Assembly (NCBI GenBank): GCA_016707605.1
Contig: JADJHJ010000016.1
Span: 1 to 64,000, forward strand
Origin: Candidatus Promineofilum glycogenicum
GTDB taxonomy: Bacteria; Chloroflexota; Anaerolineae; Promineifilales; Promineifilaceae
Direction of reading: 5' to 3'
Length of the DNA: 64,000 bases
Shown here piece by piece: positions 33,510 through 40,292 of the stretch (positions are counted from its first letter, which is position 1; each line of letters begins with the position of its first letter). A program made the position numbers and the translations under genes. The notes beneath the pieces were generated by a model. The model saw nothing but the letters and a program-made list of their open reading frames with translations, was not told the DNA's origin and did no database searches.

Positions 33510-34436
33510 ATGATGTTCAAAGATACGGCCGATGTGAACCAGCGATTAGGCAACCAGCAGTACATCGCCTCGGACGAGATCGCCACGGTGGTCTACCTGG
33601 CGCAATCGCTGTGCAAGCCGGTTCTGGCCGAAGGCCCGGCCGGCGTCGGCAAGACGGAACTGGCCAAGGCCTGGGCCGCGGCTCTGGGCGCGCCGCTGGT
33701 GCGGCTTCAGTGCTACGAAGGGCTGGACGAGAGCAAGGCCCTCTATGAGTGGGAGTACGCCAAGCAGATGCTCTACACCCAGTTGTTGCGCGACACCTTG
33801 CGCAACGTGCTGGGCGACGTGCAGAGTTTGGCCGAGGCCGCCAGCCGGTTGGCGCAGGAGGAGGACGTGTTCTTCTCGGAGCACTTCCTGCTGCCCCGGC
33901 CGCTGCTGAAGGCGCTGACCTCCGACGAGCCGGTCGTCCTGCTCATCGACGAGATCGACCGCGCCGACGTGGAGTTCGAAGCGTTCCTGCTGGAAGTGCT
34001 GAGCGACTTCCAGGTTAGCGTGCCCGAACTGGGCACGATCCGCGCCAAGCATCAGCCGATGGTCCTGTTGACCAGCAACAACACCCGCGAACTGAGCGAA
34101 GCGCTCAAGCGGCGTTGCCTCTACCTCTACGTCGGCTACCCCAACCTGGAAGCGGAACTCGACATCGTGCGCCTGAAGGTGCCCGACCTGCGGCCGGAGA
34201 TGGCCCGGCAGGCGGTGGCCGTGGTGCAGCAGTTGCGCAATATGGACTTGCGCAAAGTCCCCAGCATCAGCGAGACGCTCGACTGGGCGCGCGCCCTGGT
34301 GGCCCTCAACGCGCGGGCCATCGACGAGCAGACGATGAACAACACGCTGACCGTGCTCCTGAAGTACGAGGCCGACGTGCAGAAGGCCAAGCGCATGATG
34401 GGCAACGGCGGCCGCTCGCGGCCAAGCGGCCGATAA
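33510..34436 (+). CDS. MoxR-family AAA+ ATPase
   Basis: A 308-residue MoxR-type AAA+ chaperone. Walker A is EGPAGVGKTELAKAWA, Walker B VVLLIDEIDRADVEFEAFLL, sensor 1 VLLTSNNTRELSEALKRRC with the arginine finger. ATG 33510 (MMFKDTADVNQ) is chosen with GGAG 9 nt upstream; the frame is open to 33453 without a better start. MoxR ATPases insert metals or remodel partner enzymes together with a VWA protein. The next gene is a CoxE-like VWA protein, as in coxD-coxE pairs, but no CO dehydrogenase or other client is present in the window. Confidence 0.92.
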   Translation: MMFKDTADVNQRLGNQQYIASDEIATVVYLAQSLCKPVLAEGPAGVGKTELAKAWAAALGAPLVRLQCYEGLDESKALYEWEYAKQMLYTQLLRDTLRNVLGDVQSLAEAASRLAQEEDVFFSEHFLLPRPLLKALTSDEPVVLLIDEIDRADVEFEAFLLEVLSDFQVSVPELGTIRAKHQPMVLLTSNNTRELSEALKRRCLYLYVGYPNLEAELDIVRLKVPDLRPEMARQAVAVVQQLRNMDLRKVPSISETLDWARALVALNARAIDEQTMNNTLTVLLKYEADVQKAKRMMGNGGRSRPSGR

Positions 34437-34459
34437 CAGTTCGTTCAGGAAACAAGAGG

Positions 34460-34525
34460 AATGATCCGCAGATTGGGCAGATTAGGGCGGTCTGAATCTG
34501 CTAAATCTGCCGAATCTGCGGATCA
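34460..34525. repeat. Palindromic repeat family B
   Basis: ATGATCCGCAGATTGGGCAG to AATCTGCCGAATCTGCGGAT. It lies between the MoxR and VWA genes, inside an apparent operon, with the VWA start 30 nt downstream. Confidence 0.85.
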
Positions 34526-34556
34526 ATACTTTGCTTGCTCAGAATGAGGTAGGCAC

Positions 34557-35942
34557 ATGGACGACCGGATCATTGAGTTTGTGCGCGGGATGCGGGCGGC
34601 GGGGGTGCGCGTGTCGATGGCCGAGTCGATGGACGCCATGCGCGCCGTCGAGGTGCTGGGCATCGGCGACAAGGAGCTTTTCCGCCAGTCGATGCGCGCC
34701 ACCCTGGTCAAGGAGTCGGAGGACTTCGCCGTCTTCGAGGAGCTATTCCCGCTCTACTTCGGCAGCGGCGGCCCGGTGATGCAGAACGCCACCGAGGAGA
34801 TGAGCGAGGACGAGCAGCAGATGCTCGAGGCCGCGCTCCAGGCGCTCAGCGGCCGGCTCCAGCAACTCATGGACTGGCTGACCAGCGGCGAGGGGCCGAC
34901 GAAAGAGGAATTGGAAGAGTTGGCCGAGCGGGCCGGCATCCAGTGGCACAACAACCCCCAGGAGGCGCGCTGGGTCACGCGACGCATGTTGCAGCAGATG
35001 GGCATGGCTCACCTGGAGGAGCAACTGCGCGAGCTAATGGAGAAGCTGGCCGAGATGGGCATGAGCCAGGAGGCGATGGAGAAGCTGATGGGCGTGGTCG
35101 AGGCCAACCGCGAGGCGCTGGCCGAGCAGGTGGCCCAGCAGGTCGGCCGCCAGATCGCCGAGCAGCGCGCCAACCGCCCCGAAGAGCTATTCGGCTCCGA
35201 CCTGATGCACAAGCCGTTCGAGAACCTGACCGACGACGAGGCCAACTTGCTGCGCAAAGAGGTGCAACGGCTGGTGACCCAGTTGCGCAGCCGGGCGGCG
35301 CTGCGGCGCAAGCGCGGCAAGGCAGGCAAGTTCGACTCCAAGGGTACGATCCGCAGCAACCAGCGCTACGGCGGCGTGCCGATGGAGTTGAAGTTCAAGC
35401 GCAAGAAGCTGAAGCCCAGCCTGGTGCTCATCTGCGACGTATCGCGCTCGATGCTGTCCGTGGCCGAGTTCATGCTGCGGCTGACCTATGAGCTACAGGA
35501 TCAGGTGGCCAAGACGCGCAGCTTCGGCTTCTACTCCGACATGGAAGAGATCAGCCCGGCCATCGCCGACAACCGGGCGGCCGATGCCGTGGACGCGGTC
35601 ATGAACACCTTCTACGGCCGCGCGCCGCAGCACTACGCCACCGACCTGGGCCACAGCCTGGAGACGTTCGAGGACAACTGGCTCGACGCCATCAACCATC
35701 GCACGACGGTGGTGATTCTGGGCGACGGCCGCAACAACTACAACTCGCCGCGCCTCGACCTGATCAAGGACTTGCAGCGCCGCTCGCGCCGGCTCATCTG
35801 GCTCAACCCGGAGAACCCGCGCCAGTGGGGCACGGGCGACAGCGACATGCTGGAGTACGCGCCGCTGTGCGACCAGGTGTTCATGGTGCGCAACCTGGCC
35901 CAACTGGGGTCGGCCGTCGATAAGCTGATGGGCGGCGCTTGA
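34557..35942 (+). CDS. VWA-domain protein, CoxE-like
   Basis: A 461-residue protein. An N-terminal helical CoxE-like part (residues 1-250) is followed by a VWA domain (about 275-455). The VWA MIDAS motif is LICDVSRSMLSVAEFML (DxSxS), with a later Thr/Asp around VVILGDGRNNY. The helical part is rich in Gln/Glu and looks partly coiled (EEQLRELMEKLAEMG). It is the expected partner of the upstream MoxR ATPase; such pairs assemble or activate metalloenzymes or ion-dependent complexes. The two genes are separated by a family B palindrome. The stop codon is followed immediately by a family D palindrome. Confidence 0.9.
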   Translation: MDDRIIEFVRGMRAAGVRVSMAESMDAMRAVEVLGIGDKELFRQSMRATLVKESEDFAVFEELFPLYFGSGGPVMQNATEEMSEDEQQMLEAALQALSGRLQQLMDWLTSGEGPTKEELEELAERAGIQWHNNPQEARWVTRRMLQQMGMAHLEEQLRELMEKLAEMGMSQEAMEKLMGVVEANREALAEQVAQQVGRQIAEQRANRPEELFGSDLMHKPFENLTDDEANLLRKEVQRLVTQLRSRAALRRKRGKAGKFDSKGTIRSNQRYGGVPMELKFKRKKLKPSLVLICDVSRSMLSVAEFMLRLTYELQDQVAKTRSFGFYSDMEEISPAIADNRAADAVDAVMNTFYGRAPQHYATDLGHSLETFEDNWLDAINHRTTVVILGDGRNNYNSPRLDLIKDLQRRSRRLIWLNPENPRQWGTGDSDMLEYAPLCDQVFMVRNLAQLGSAVDKLMGGA

Positions 35943-36049
35943 GAAGAATGGCACGCTGATTCACGCAGATTAGACGCTGATTCTCGCTGCAATCAACGTC
36001 TTGCAGCGAAAATCAGCGCCTAATCAGCTACCATCTGCGTGCCATTCTT
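35943..36049. repeat. Palindromic repeat family D (CACGCTGATT type)
   Basis: AGAAGAATGGCACG and CGTGCCATTCTTT are the outer arms. Inner CACGCTGATT/CACGCAGATT/GACGCTGATT words are mirrored by AATCAGCGCC and AATCAGC. It starts right at the VWA stop codon. Single copy in this window. Confidence 0.8.
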
Positions 36050-36065
36050 TTGCCTCAATCACCGC

Positions 36066-36095
36066 TTGACGCCCCTATAGCTCACGTGCTATGAT
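36066..36095 (+). promoter_or_regulatory. tyrS promoter
   Basis: TTGACG (36066-36071), 18-nt spacer, TATGAT (36090-36095). The predicted transcription start, 7 nt later, coincides with the A of the leader ORF start codon (36102), so the leader peptide would be translated from a leaderless end. Confidence 0.75.
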
Positions 36096-36101
36096 GTCGT
36101 C

Positions 36102-36194
36102 ATGAGTGACGCGAACGCCGTTCGACTCTCGTATTACTACCGGCAACCGCTCCAGGCTGCGCCGTCGGCGCGCTTGATGGTTGTCGGTCGCTGA
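36102..36194 (+). CDS. tyrS leader peptide with three consecutive Tyr codons
   Basis: A 30-codon ORF that starts ATG-AGT-GAC and ends CGC-TGA. Residues 11-13 are Tyr-Tyr-Tyr (TAT TAC TAC, 36132-36140); the segment reads VRLSYYYRQPLQ. It lies between a strong promoter and an intrinsic terminator, directly upstream of the tyrosyl-tRNA synthetase gene. This is the classical layout of ribosome-mediated attenuation, where stalling at the codons of the cognate amino acid prevents termination. No ribosome-binding site is seen, in line with a leaderless start. The ORF is too short for most gene callers. Confidence 0.78.
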   Translation: MSDANAVRLSYYYRQPLQAAPSARLMVVGR

Positions 36195-36222
36195 CGAACG
36201 GCGACGAACCGGATAGCATAGA

Positions 36223-36248
36223 GACGCGGCGCAAGCCGCGTCTTTTTT
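36223..36248 (+). terminator. Intrinsic terminator (attenuator) before tyrS
   Basis: GACGCGGC and GCCGCGTC pair in an 8-bp stem with a GCAA tetraloop, followed by TTTTTT. It lies 28 nt after the leader ORF stop and 16 nt before the tyrS start codon. Upstream segment GGCTGCGCCGTC can pair with its 5' arm, allowing an antiterminator. Confidence 0.85.
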
Positions 36249-36264
36249 ATTAGGAGCATAGAAC

Positions 36265-37554
36265 ATGGCGACAATCATAGATGAACTGCGCTGGCGCGGG
36301 CTGGTATACGACGTGACCGAGGGGTTGGACGAACTGGTGAGCCGGCAGAAGATCACCCTCTACAACGGCTTCGACCCCACGGCCGACTCCCTTCACATCG
36401 GCAACCTCGTGCCGCTGATGCAACTGGCCCGCTGGCAGCGCCACGGCCACACGCCCATCGCCCTGGCCGGCGGCGGCACGGGCATGATCGGCGACCCCAG
36501 CGGCCGCAGCAGCGAGCGCAACCTGATGACGCTGGAGGCGATTGACGCCAACGTGGACCATATCAAGACCCAACTGGCCAGCATCCTCGACTTCGAGGTG
36601 AAGGGCAACCCGGCGCGGGTGGTCAACAATGCCGACTGGCTGCGCCAGGTATTGCTGACCGACTTCCTGCGCGACACGGGCAAGCACTTCACTGTCAACT
36701 ACATGCTGGCCAAGGACTCGGTCAAGTCGCGCATGGAGCGCGACGACAGCGGCATCTCCTACACCGAGTTCACCTACATGCTGCTGCAAGCCTACGACTT
36801 CCAGCACCTGTTCGACACCCAGAACTGCCTGGCCCAGACGGGCGGCAGCGACCAGTGGGGCAACATCGTCGCCGGCGTGGAACTCATCCGCCGGGCGCGC
36901 GGCCAGAAGGCCCACGCCCTGGTCTACCCGCTGCTGACGCGGGCCGACGGCAGCAAGTTCGGCAAGACGGCCGAGGGCACGAGCGTCTGGCTCAGCCCGG
37001 CGCGCACGTCCCCCTTCCGCTTCTACCAGTACTGGTTCAACACCGACGACGCCGACGTGGGCACGTTCCTGAAGCAGTTCACCTGGCTGAAGGCGACCGA
37101 GATCGCCGAGTTGGAGAGCCTGGTCGAGGAGCAGCCGGAGCGGCGCGAGGCGCAGCGGCGGCTGGCGCGCGAGGTGACGCGGATGATCCACGGCGAGACG
37201 GCCCTGGCGCGGGCCGAGCAGGCCACGGCGGCCCTCTTCGGCGGCGACATCAGCGGGCTGGACGCGGCCGACATCGAGGACATCTTCGCCGAAGTGCCGT
37301 CGAGCGAGATCGATCCGGCGGCCCTGGCCGACGGCGGCGTGGCGGTGGTCGATCTGCTGGTCGGCAGCGGCCTGGCCTCATCCAAGGCCGACGCCCGGCG
37401 CAAGATTCAGGGTGGGGGCATCTACCTCAACAACCGGCGCGTAGCTGACGCGGCGGCTACGGCCACGGCTGAGGAGGCGATTGAGGGGCGGTTCCTCGTC
37501 TTGCGGCAAGGCAAGCGGCAGTATCATCTGGTGCGTGTGGCACAGGTTTCTTAA
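36265..37554 (+). CDS. tyrS: Tyrosyl-tRNA synthetase
   Basis: A class I synthetase of 429 residues that charges tRNA-Tyr. The HIGH motif is HIGN in DPTADSLHIGNLVPLMQL, and the KMSKS-type motif is KFGKT. GSDQWGNIVAG (tyrosine pocket) and the C-terminal S4 RNA-binding domain (SSKADARRKIQGGGIYLNNR) are present. The start has TAGGAG 8 nt upstream. The last residues VAQVS and the TAA are encoded by a family F palindrome, shared with the convergent gene thpR. Expression is probably controlled by the Tyr-codon leader and terminator upstream. Confidence 0.97.
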   Translation: MATIIDELRWRGLVYDVTEGLDELVSRQKITLYNGFDPTADSLHIGNLVPLMQLARWQRHGHTPIALAGGGTGMIGDPSGRSSERNLMTLEAIDANVDHIKTQLASILDFEVKGNPARVVNNADWLRQVLLTDFLRDTGKHFTVNYMLAKDSVKSRMERDDSGISYTEFTYMLLQAYDFQHLFDTQNCLAQTGGSDQWGNIVAGVELIRRARGQKAHALVYPLLTRADGSKFGKTAEGTSVWLSPARTSPFRFYQYWFNTDDADVGTFLKQFTWLKATEIAELESLVEEQPERREAQRRLAREVTRMIHGETALARAEQATAALFGGDISGLDAADIEDIFAEVPSSEIDPAALADGGVAVVDLLVGSGLASSKADARRKIQGGGIYLNNRRVADAAATATAEEAIEGRFLVLRQGKRQYHLVRVAQVS

Positions 37555-37621
37555 CCTGTGGCCTGGCCACAACCTACCCGCATGTGACATAGGGGCCACA
37601 GGTTAAGAAACCTGTGCCACA
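37536..37621. repeat. Palindromic repeat family F (GTGGCACAGGTTTCTTAA type)
   Basis: TGTGGCACAGGTTTCTTAAC and its inverse GTTAAGAAACCTGTGCCACA are almost perfect arms around a 30-nt centre. Both flanking convergent genes end inside it. A related copy with GGATTCTTATCC is at 49134-49188. Confidence 0.88.
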
Positions 37622-38174
37622 AGTACACTCGTGTGCCGCACGGTATACACCGGCCCCTCCGGTCGCAACTGGCTCTCGATGAGGTGGAGGGCCGTCACCG
37701 GCACGTCGAGCGCGGGCACGGCCGCCGACCAGTCAACCCCCTGCGCCGCCCGCTCATCCTTAACCCGCCCCAGCGTCAGATGGGCGCGGAACGGCTTGTC
37801 CTCCGGCGGCCAGCCGAGGGGGCGCAGGGCCGCTTCCAGCGCGGCCACCAGCGCGGTTAGCTTCGCCTCCTCCCCGCCCAGCCCGACCCAGACGACGCGC
37901 GGCCGGCGGGCGTTGGGGAAGCAGCCGACGTCGCTCAGGCGCAGAGTAAAGGGGTGTGGCCGGCGGCCAGGGTGTCGAGCGCGTCGGCCAGGGTGGGCAG
38001 CCGGTCGGCCGGCGTGTCGCCCAGGAAGCGCAGCGTCAGGTGCATCTGCTCCGGCCGCACCCAGCGCACCGCGCCGCGCGGCACGCGCTCGCCCAGCGTC
38101 GCGGCCACGTCGGCCAGGGCGGCTTTGACGTCGGGCGGCAGGTCGATGGCGATGAAGGTGCGGATGGTGGTCAT
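37603..38174 (-). CDS. thpR: RNA 2',3'-cyclic phosphodiesterase, one frameshift
   Basis: A 2H-phosphoesterase (LigT/ThpR) of about 190 residues. The two HxT motifs are MHLTLRFLG (first half) and FRAHLTLGRVKD (second half). The N-terminus, TIRTFIAIDLPPDVKAAL, is typical. Near 37955 a C is missing from a homopolymer; restoring it gives AGHTPFTLRLSDVGCFPN and joins the two halves. The C-terminal VAQVS and stop come from the family F palindrome, exactly as in the convergent tyrS. The enzyme opens 2',3'-cyclic phosphates in RNA; its physiological substrate in bacteria is not known. Confidence 0.85.
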
Positions 38175-38213
38175 GAGGGGATTGTAAAGCGATTTGGCAA
38201 TCGCGAACGAGAG

Positions 38214-38320
38214 ATGGAACGCGGATGACGCGGATTCTCACGGATTGGCACGGATAAGCATCGGTCCGTCACTCATCCGTGAGAATCCGCGAAAACCCGT
38301 GGCATCCGTGTTCTATTCCT
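38214..38320. repeat. Palindromic repeat family E (CACGGATT type)
   Basis: GGAACGCGGATGACGCGGAT, CTCACGGATT and CACGGATAAG are mirrored by ATCCGTGAGAATCCGCG and GGCATCCGTGTTC. The words are about 10 nt long. It separates thpR from the EAD/FGE gene, which diverge here. Single copy in this window. Confidence 0.8.
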
Positions 38321-38381
38321 TCTTTGCCGTTGGTTGTTGGCTGGGCTATCATTTCCTTACCAGACGCCATGACTCAGCCCG

Positions 38382-39544
38382 ATGCCACCCAACTCCACCA
38401 GTTTCCTCATTGATCACTTCAGCCTGGAAGAGTTGAAGACCTTGTGCTTCAACCTGGGTGTCGAATATGAAGACCTCGGCGGGGAAGGGCGGTCGGACAA
38501 GGCGCGGGAGTTGGTGAAGGCGATGCAGCGGCGGACGCGCCTGGAGCATCTGGTTGCTCACCTGGCCATCGCCCGCCCCGATGCCTACCGCAAGCGGTTC
38601 CACGAAACGCCAGCCATCCCCGCCGCCCCGATCCGCGCCCGCCGCGACCCACGGCAGGTCTTCATCAGCCACGCCCACCAGGACGCGCCCTTTGCCCAAC
38701 GGCTGGCGGGTGCGGGGGGCTTCCCGGGTGGCTCGCGGCGCGGCGGGGTGCGCTCCGGGGGGGGGGGGGTGGCGGGCGGCCCTCTCCCTAACCCTCTCCC
38801 AAAGGACGAGGGGACGCGTCCTCTTCCCGATCGCCGCATCCACGCCAAGACCGGCATCGAACTCATCCGCATCCCCGCCGGGCCGTTTCTCTACGGCTCG
38901 GCCGACAGCGACGATCTGGCTTCGGACGATGAGAAGCCACAGCGGACGGTCAACCTGCCGGAGTACTGGATCGGCCGGTCACCCATCACCAATGTCCAGT
39001 ACAAGCGCTTTCTCGACGCCAATCAGGCCATCGCGTGCCGTGGCAGCATGAAGGTTGGGCCAGGCCCTATAACTGGGATGCGGTACACACGCGTCTACCC
39101 GCTAGACAAGGCCGATCATCCGGTCGTTCTGGTCAGTTGGGACGATGCCAGAGCATTTTGCGTTTGGGCGGAGTTGGCTTTGCCGACTGAGGAGCAGTGG
39201 GAGAAGGCGGCGCGGGGGACGGACGGGCGTATCTGGCCGTGGGGCAACAAGCCGCCGACGACTGAGCATTGCAACTTCGGCATAAACGTTGGTGGGACAA
39301 CGCCGGTGGGCAAGTACTCGCCCAAAGGGGATAGCCCCTATGGCTGCGTGGACATGGCCGGCAACGTGTGGGAATGGACAGCCTCATGGTATGACCAGAC
39401 CCAAGGTGGCCGCGTGCTGCGCGGCGGGTCGTGCGCGACAATCAGAGGTTCGCGCGCGTGTCGGTCCGCTACATCAACACGCCGGACAACGCCCTCGACA
39501 ATGTCGGTTTCCGTGCCGCTGCCCCCGTTGTTTCTGGCTCCTGA
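38382..39544 (+). CDS. Effector-associated domain, TIR remnant and FGE-sulfatase domain, frameshifted at C-terminus
   Basis: Residues 1-65 form a small helical domain (FSLEELKTLCFNLGVEYEDL, then GRSDKARELVKAM), typical of effector-associated death-like domains of bacterial conflict systems. Next comes RQVFISHAHQDAPFAQRLA, the first strand and helix of a TIR domain, which stops abruptly. A Gly/Arg-rich stretch with a run of twelve G follows, then a family J repeat (GPLPNPLPKDEGTRPLP). The FGE-sulfatase domain starts at IELIRIPAGPFLYGS and runs to DMAGNVWEWTASWYD. Near 39432 a missing G shifts the frame; restoring it gives RGGSWRDNQRFARVSVRY and ends NVGFRAAAPVVSGS at TGA 39544. The TIR part is clearly deleted or scrambled. 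Confidence 0.72.
38773..38822. repeat. Family J repeat read in frame in the FGE gene
   Basis: GGGCGGCCCTCTCCCTAACC and CTCCCAAAGGACGAGGGGAC match the J elements at 5324-5420 and 27009-27064. It sits where the missing TIR core should be. Confidence 0.6.
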
Positions 39545-39560
39545 TTGCTGGTTGCTGGAT

Positions 39561-39612
39561 TCTGAAGCGGGGGTCTGGGGGGCTTGCCCCCCAGCGGCCG
39601 GCGGGGCTAAGG
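39561..39612. repeat. GC-rich hairpin family M
   Basis: GGGGGGC-TTG-CCCCCC hairpin flanked by CGGCCGGCGGGGC, between the convergent FGE and HEPN genes. Likely terminator-like; no second copy in the window. Confidence 0.5.
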
Positions 39613-39613
39613 C

Positions 39614-39975
39614 CTTACGTGTTGGCAGAAGATTTCCCGGCGAAGTACTGCCGCGCGAAGTCAGCATCTCCCGCGCGCGTTCTGCCCTTCGTCATCGCGT
39701 GCCGCGGTGGTCCAGCGGCGCGCGGCACGTATCAAAAGCGGGGAATGCTCCGGCAAAACACCCGACTTGGCAAACTCATGCCCGAACATACCTACCACGC
39801 CGCTGTGTTTTGACGAAGCCAAGCCGCGCGTCGCCAGAAACGCCTGGGCCACGTAGAACATGCCGTAGTAAGCGCGAGCAGCAGCATAGCCAGCGAAGTC
39901 TTCAGACAGCAGCAATTCCGCCGCCGCTAAACTATCTTCCGCCTGCCTCAAATAGTCGTCAACGGATTGTGTCAT
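39614..39975 (-). CDS. HEPN-domain protein, one frameshift near the C-terminus
   Basis: A four-helix HEPN protein. The core is YLRQAEDSLAAAELLL, then ARAYYGMFYVAQAFLATRG and HSGVVGMFGHEFAKSG. RGLASSKH fits the RX4-6H ribonuclease motif. The frame then shifts; in the next frame the chain ends ADFARQYFAGKSSANT with TAA at 39614-39616, a normal HEPN tail. ATG 39975 overlaps the MNT stop (ATGA). HEPN-MNT pairs form toxin-antitoxin modules in which MNT neutralises HEPN, in some cases by AMPylation. One missing base explains the break. Confidence 0.78.
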
Positions 39976-40292
39976 ACCGGAATGGCATCGTGTCGAACAT
40001 AGCGAAGGAACAGATCCGCCTCGTCGTAGTATTCTTCCAGACTGAGAAACACGCAGGAGAGCACAAGGTCGTGCTCCAGCGACAGAGCGGCCACTAGGTA
40101 TTCTGTTTGCGCAATCTCCGCTACCGGATCAACTTCTCCCGCCAACACCACCAGCACATCCACATCCGACTCCGGCCCGGCGTCGCCGCGGGCTTGTGAG
40201 CCGTAGAGCAGCACCCGGTCGAGCCGGTCGCCGTATTGCGCTTCGAGACCGGCGCGGAGTTGTTGCAGGACGGGGGCGAGAGCGGCGTTCAT
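39972..40292 (-). CDS. MNT-type minimal nucleotidyltransferase (antitoxin candidate)
   Basis: A 106-residue nucleotidyltransferase with the fold-defining motif LLYGSQARGDAGPESDVDVL (GSx10DxD) at residues about 28-47. It lies upstream of and overlaps the HEPN gene. The reading frame is open far upstream and merges with the glycosyltransferase gene. I choose ATG 40292 because an extended -10 box, TGCTATAAT at 40308-40300, would start transcription on this ATG. Alternatives are ATG 40298 and 40301. The pair is best read as a HEPN-MNT toxin-antitoxin module; activity is not testable by eye. Confidence 0.8.
   Translation of the reverse strand: MNAALAPVLQQLRAGLEAQYGDRLDRVLLYGSQARGDAGPESDVDVLVVLAGEVDPVAEIAQTEYLVAALSLEHDLVLSCVFLSLEEYYDEADLFLRYVRHDAIPV

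Noticed and set aside
36102..36264. T-box riboswitch before tyrS
   Set aside because: No T-box consensus or specifier-loop architecture is visible; the Tyr codons are in a translated ORF followed by a simple terminator.
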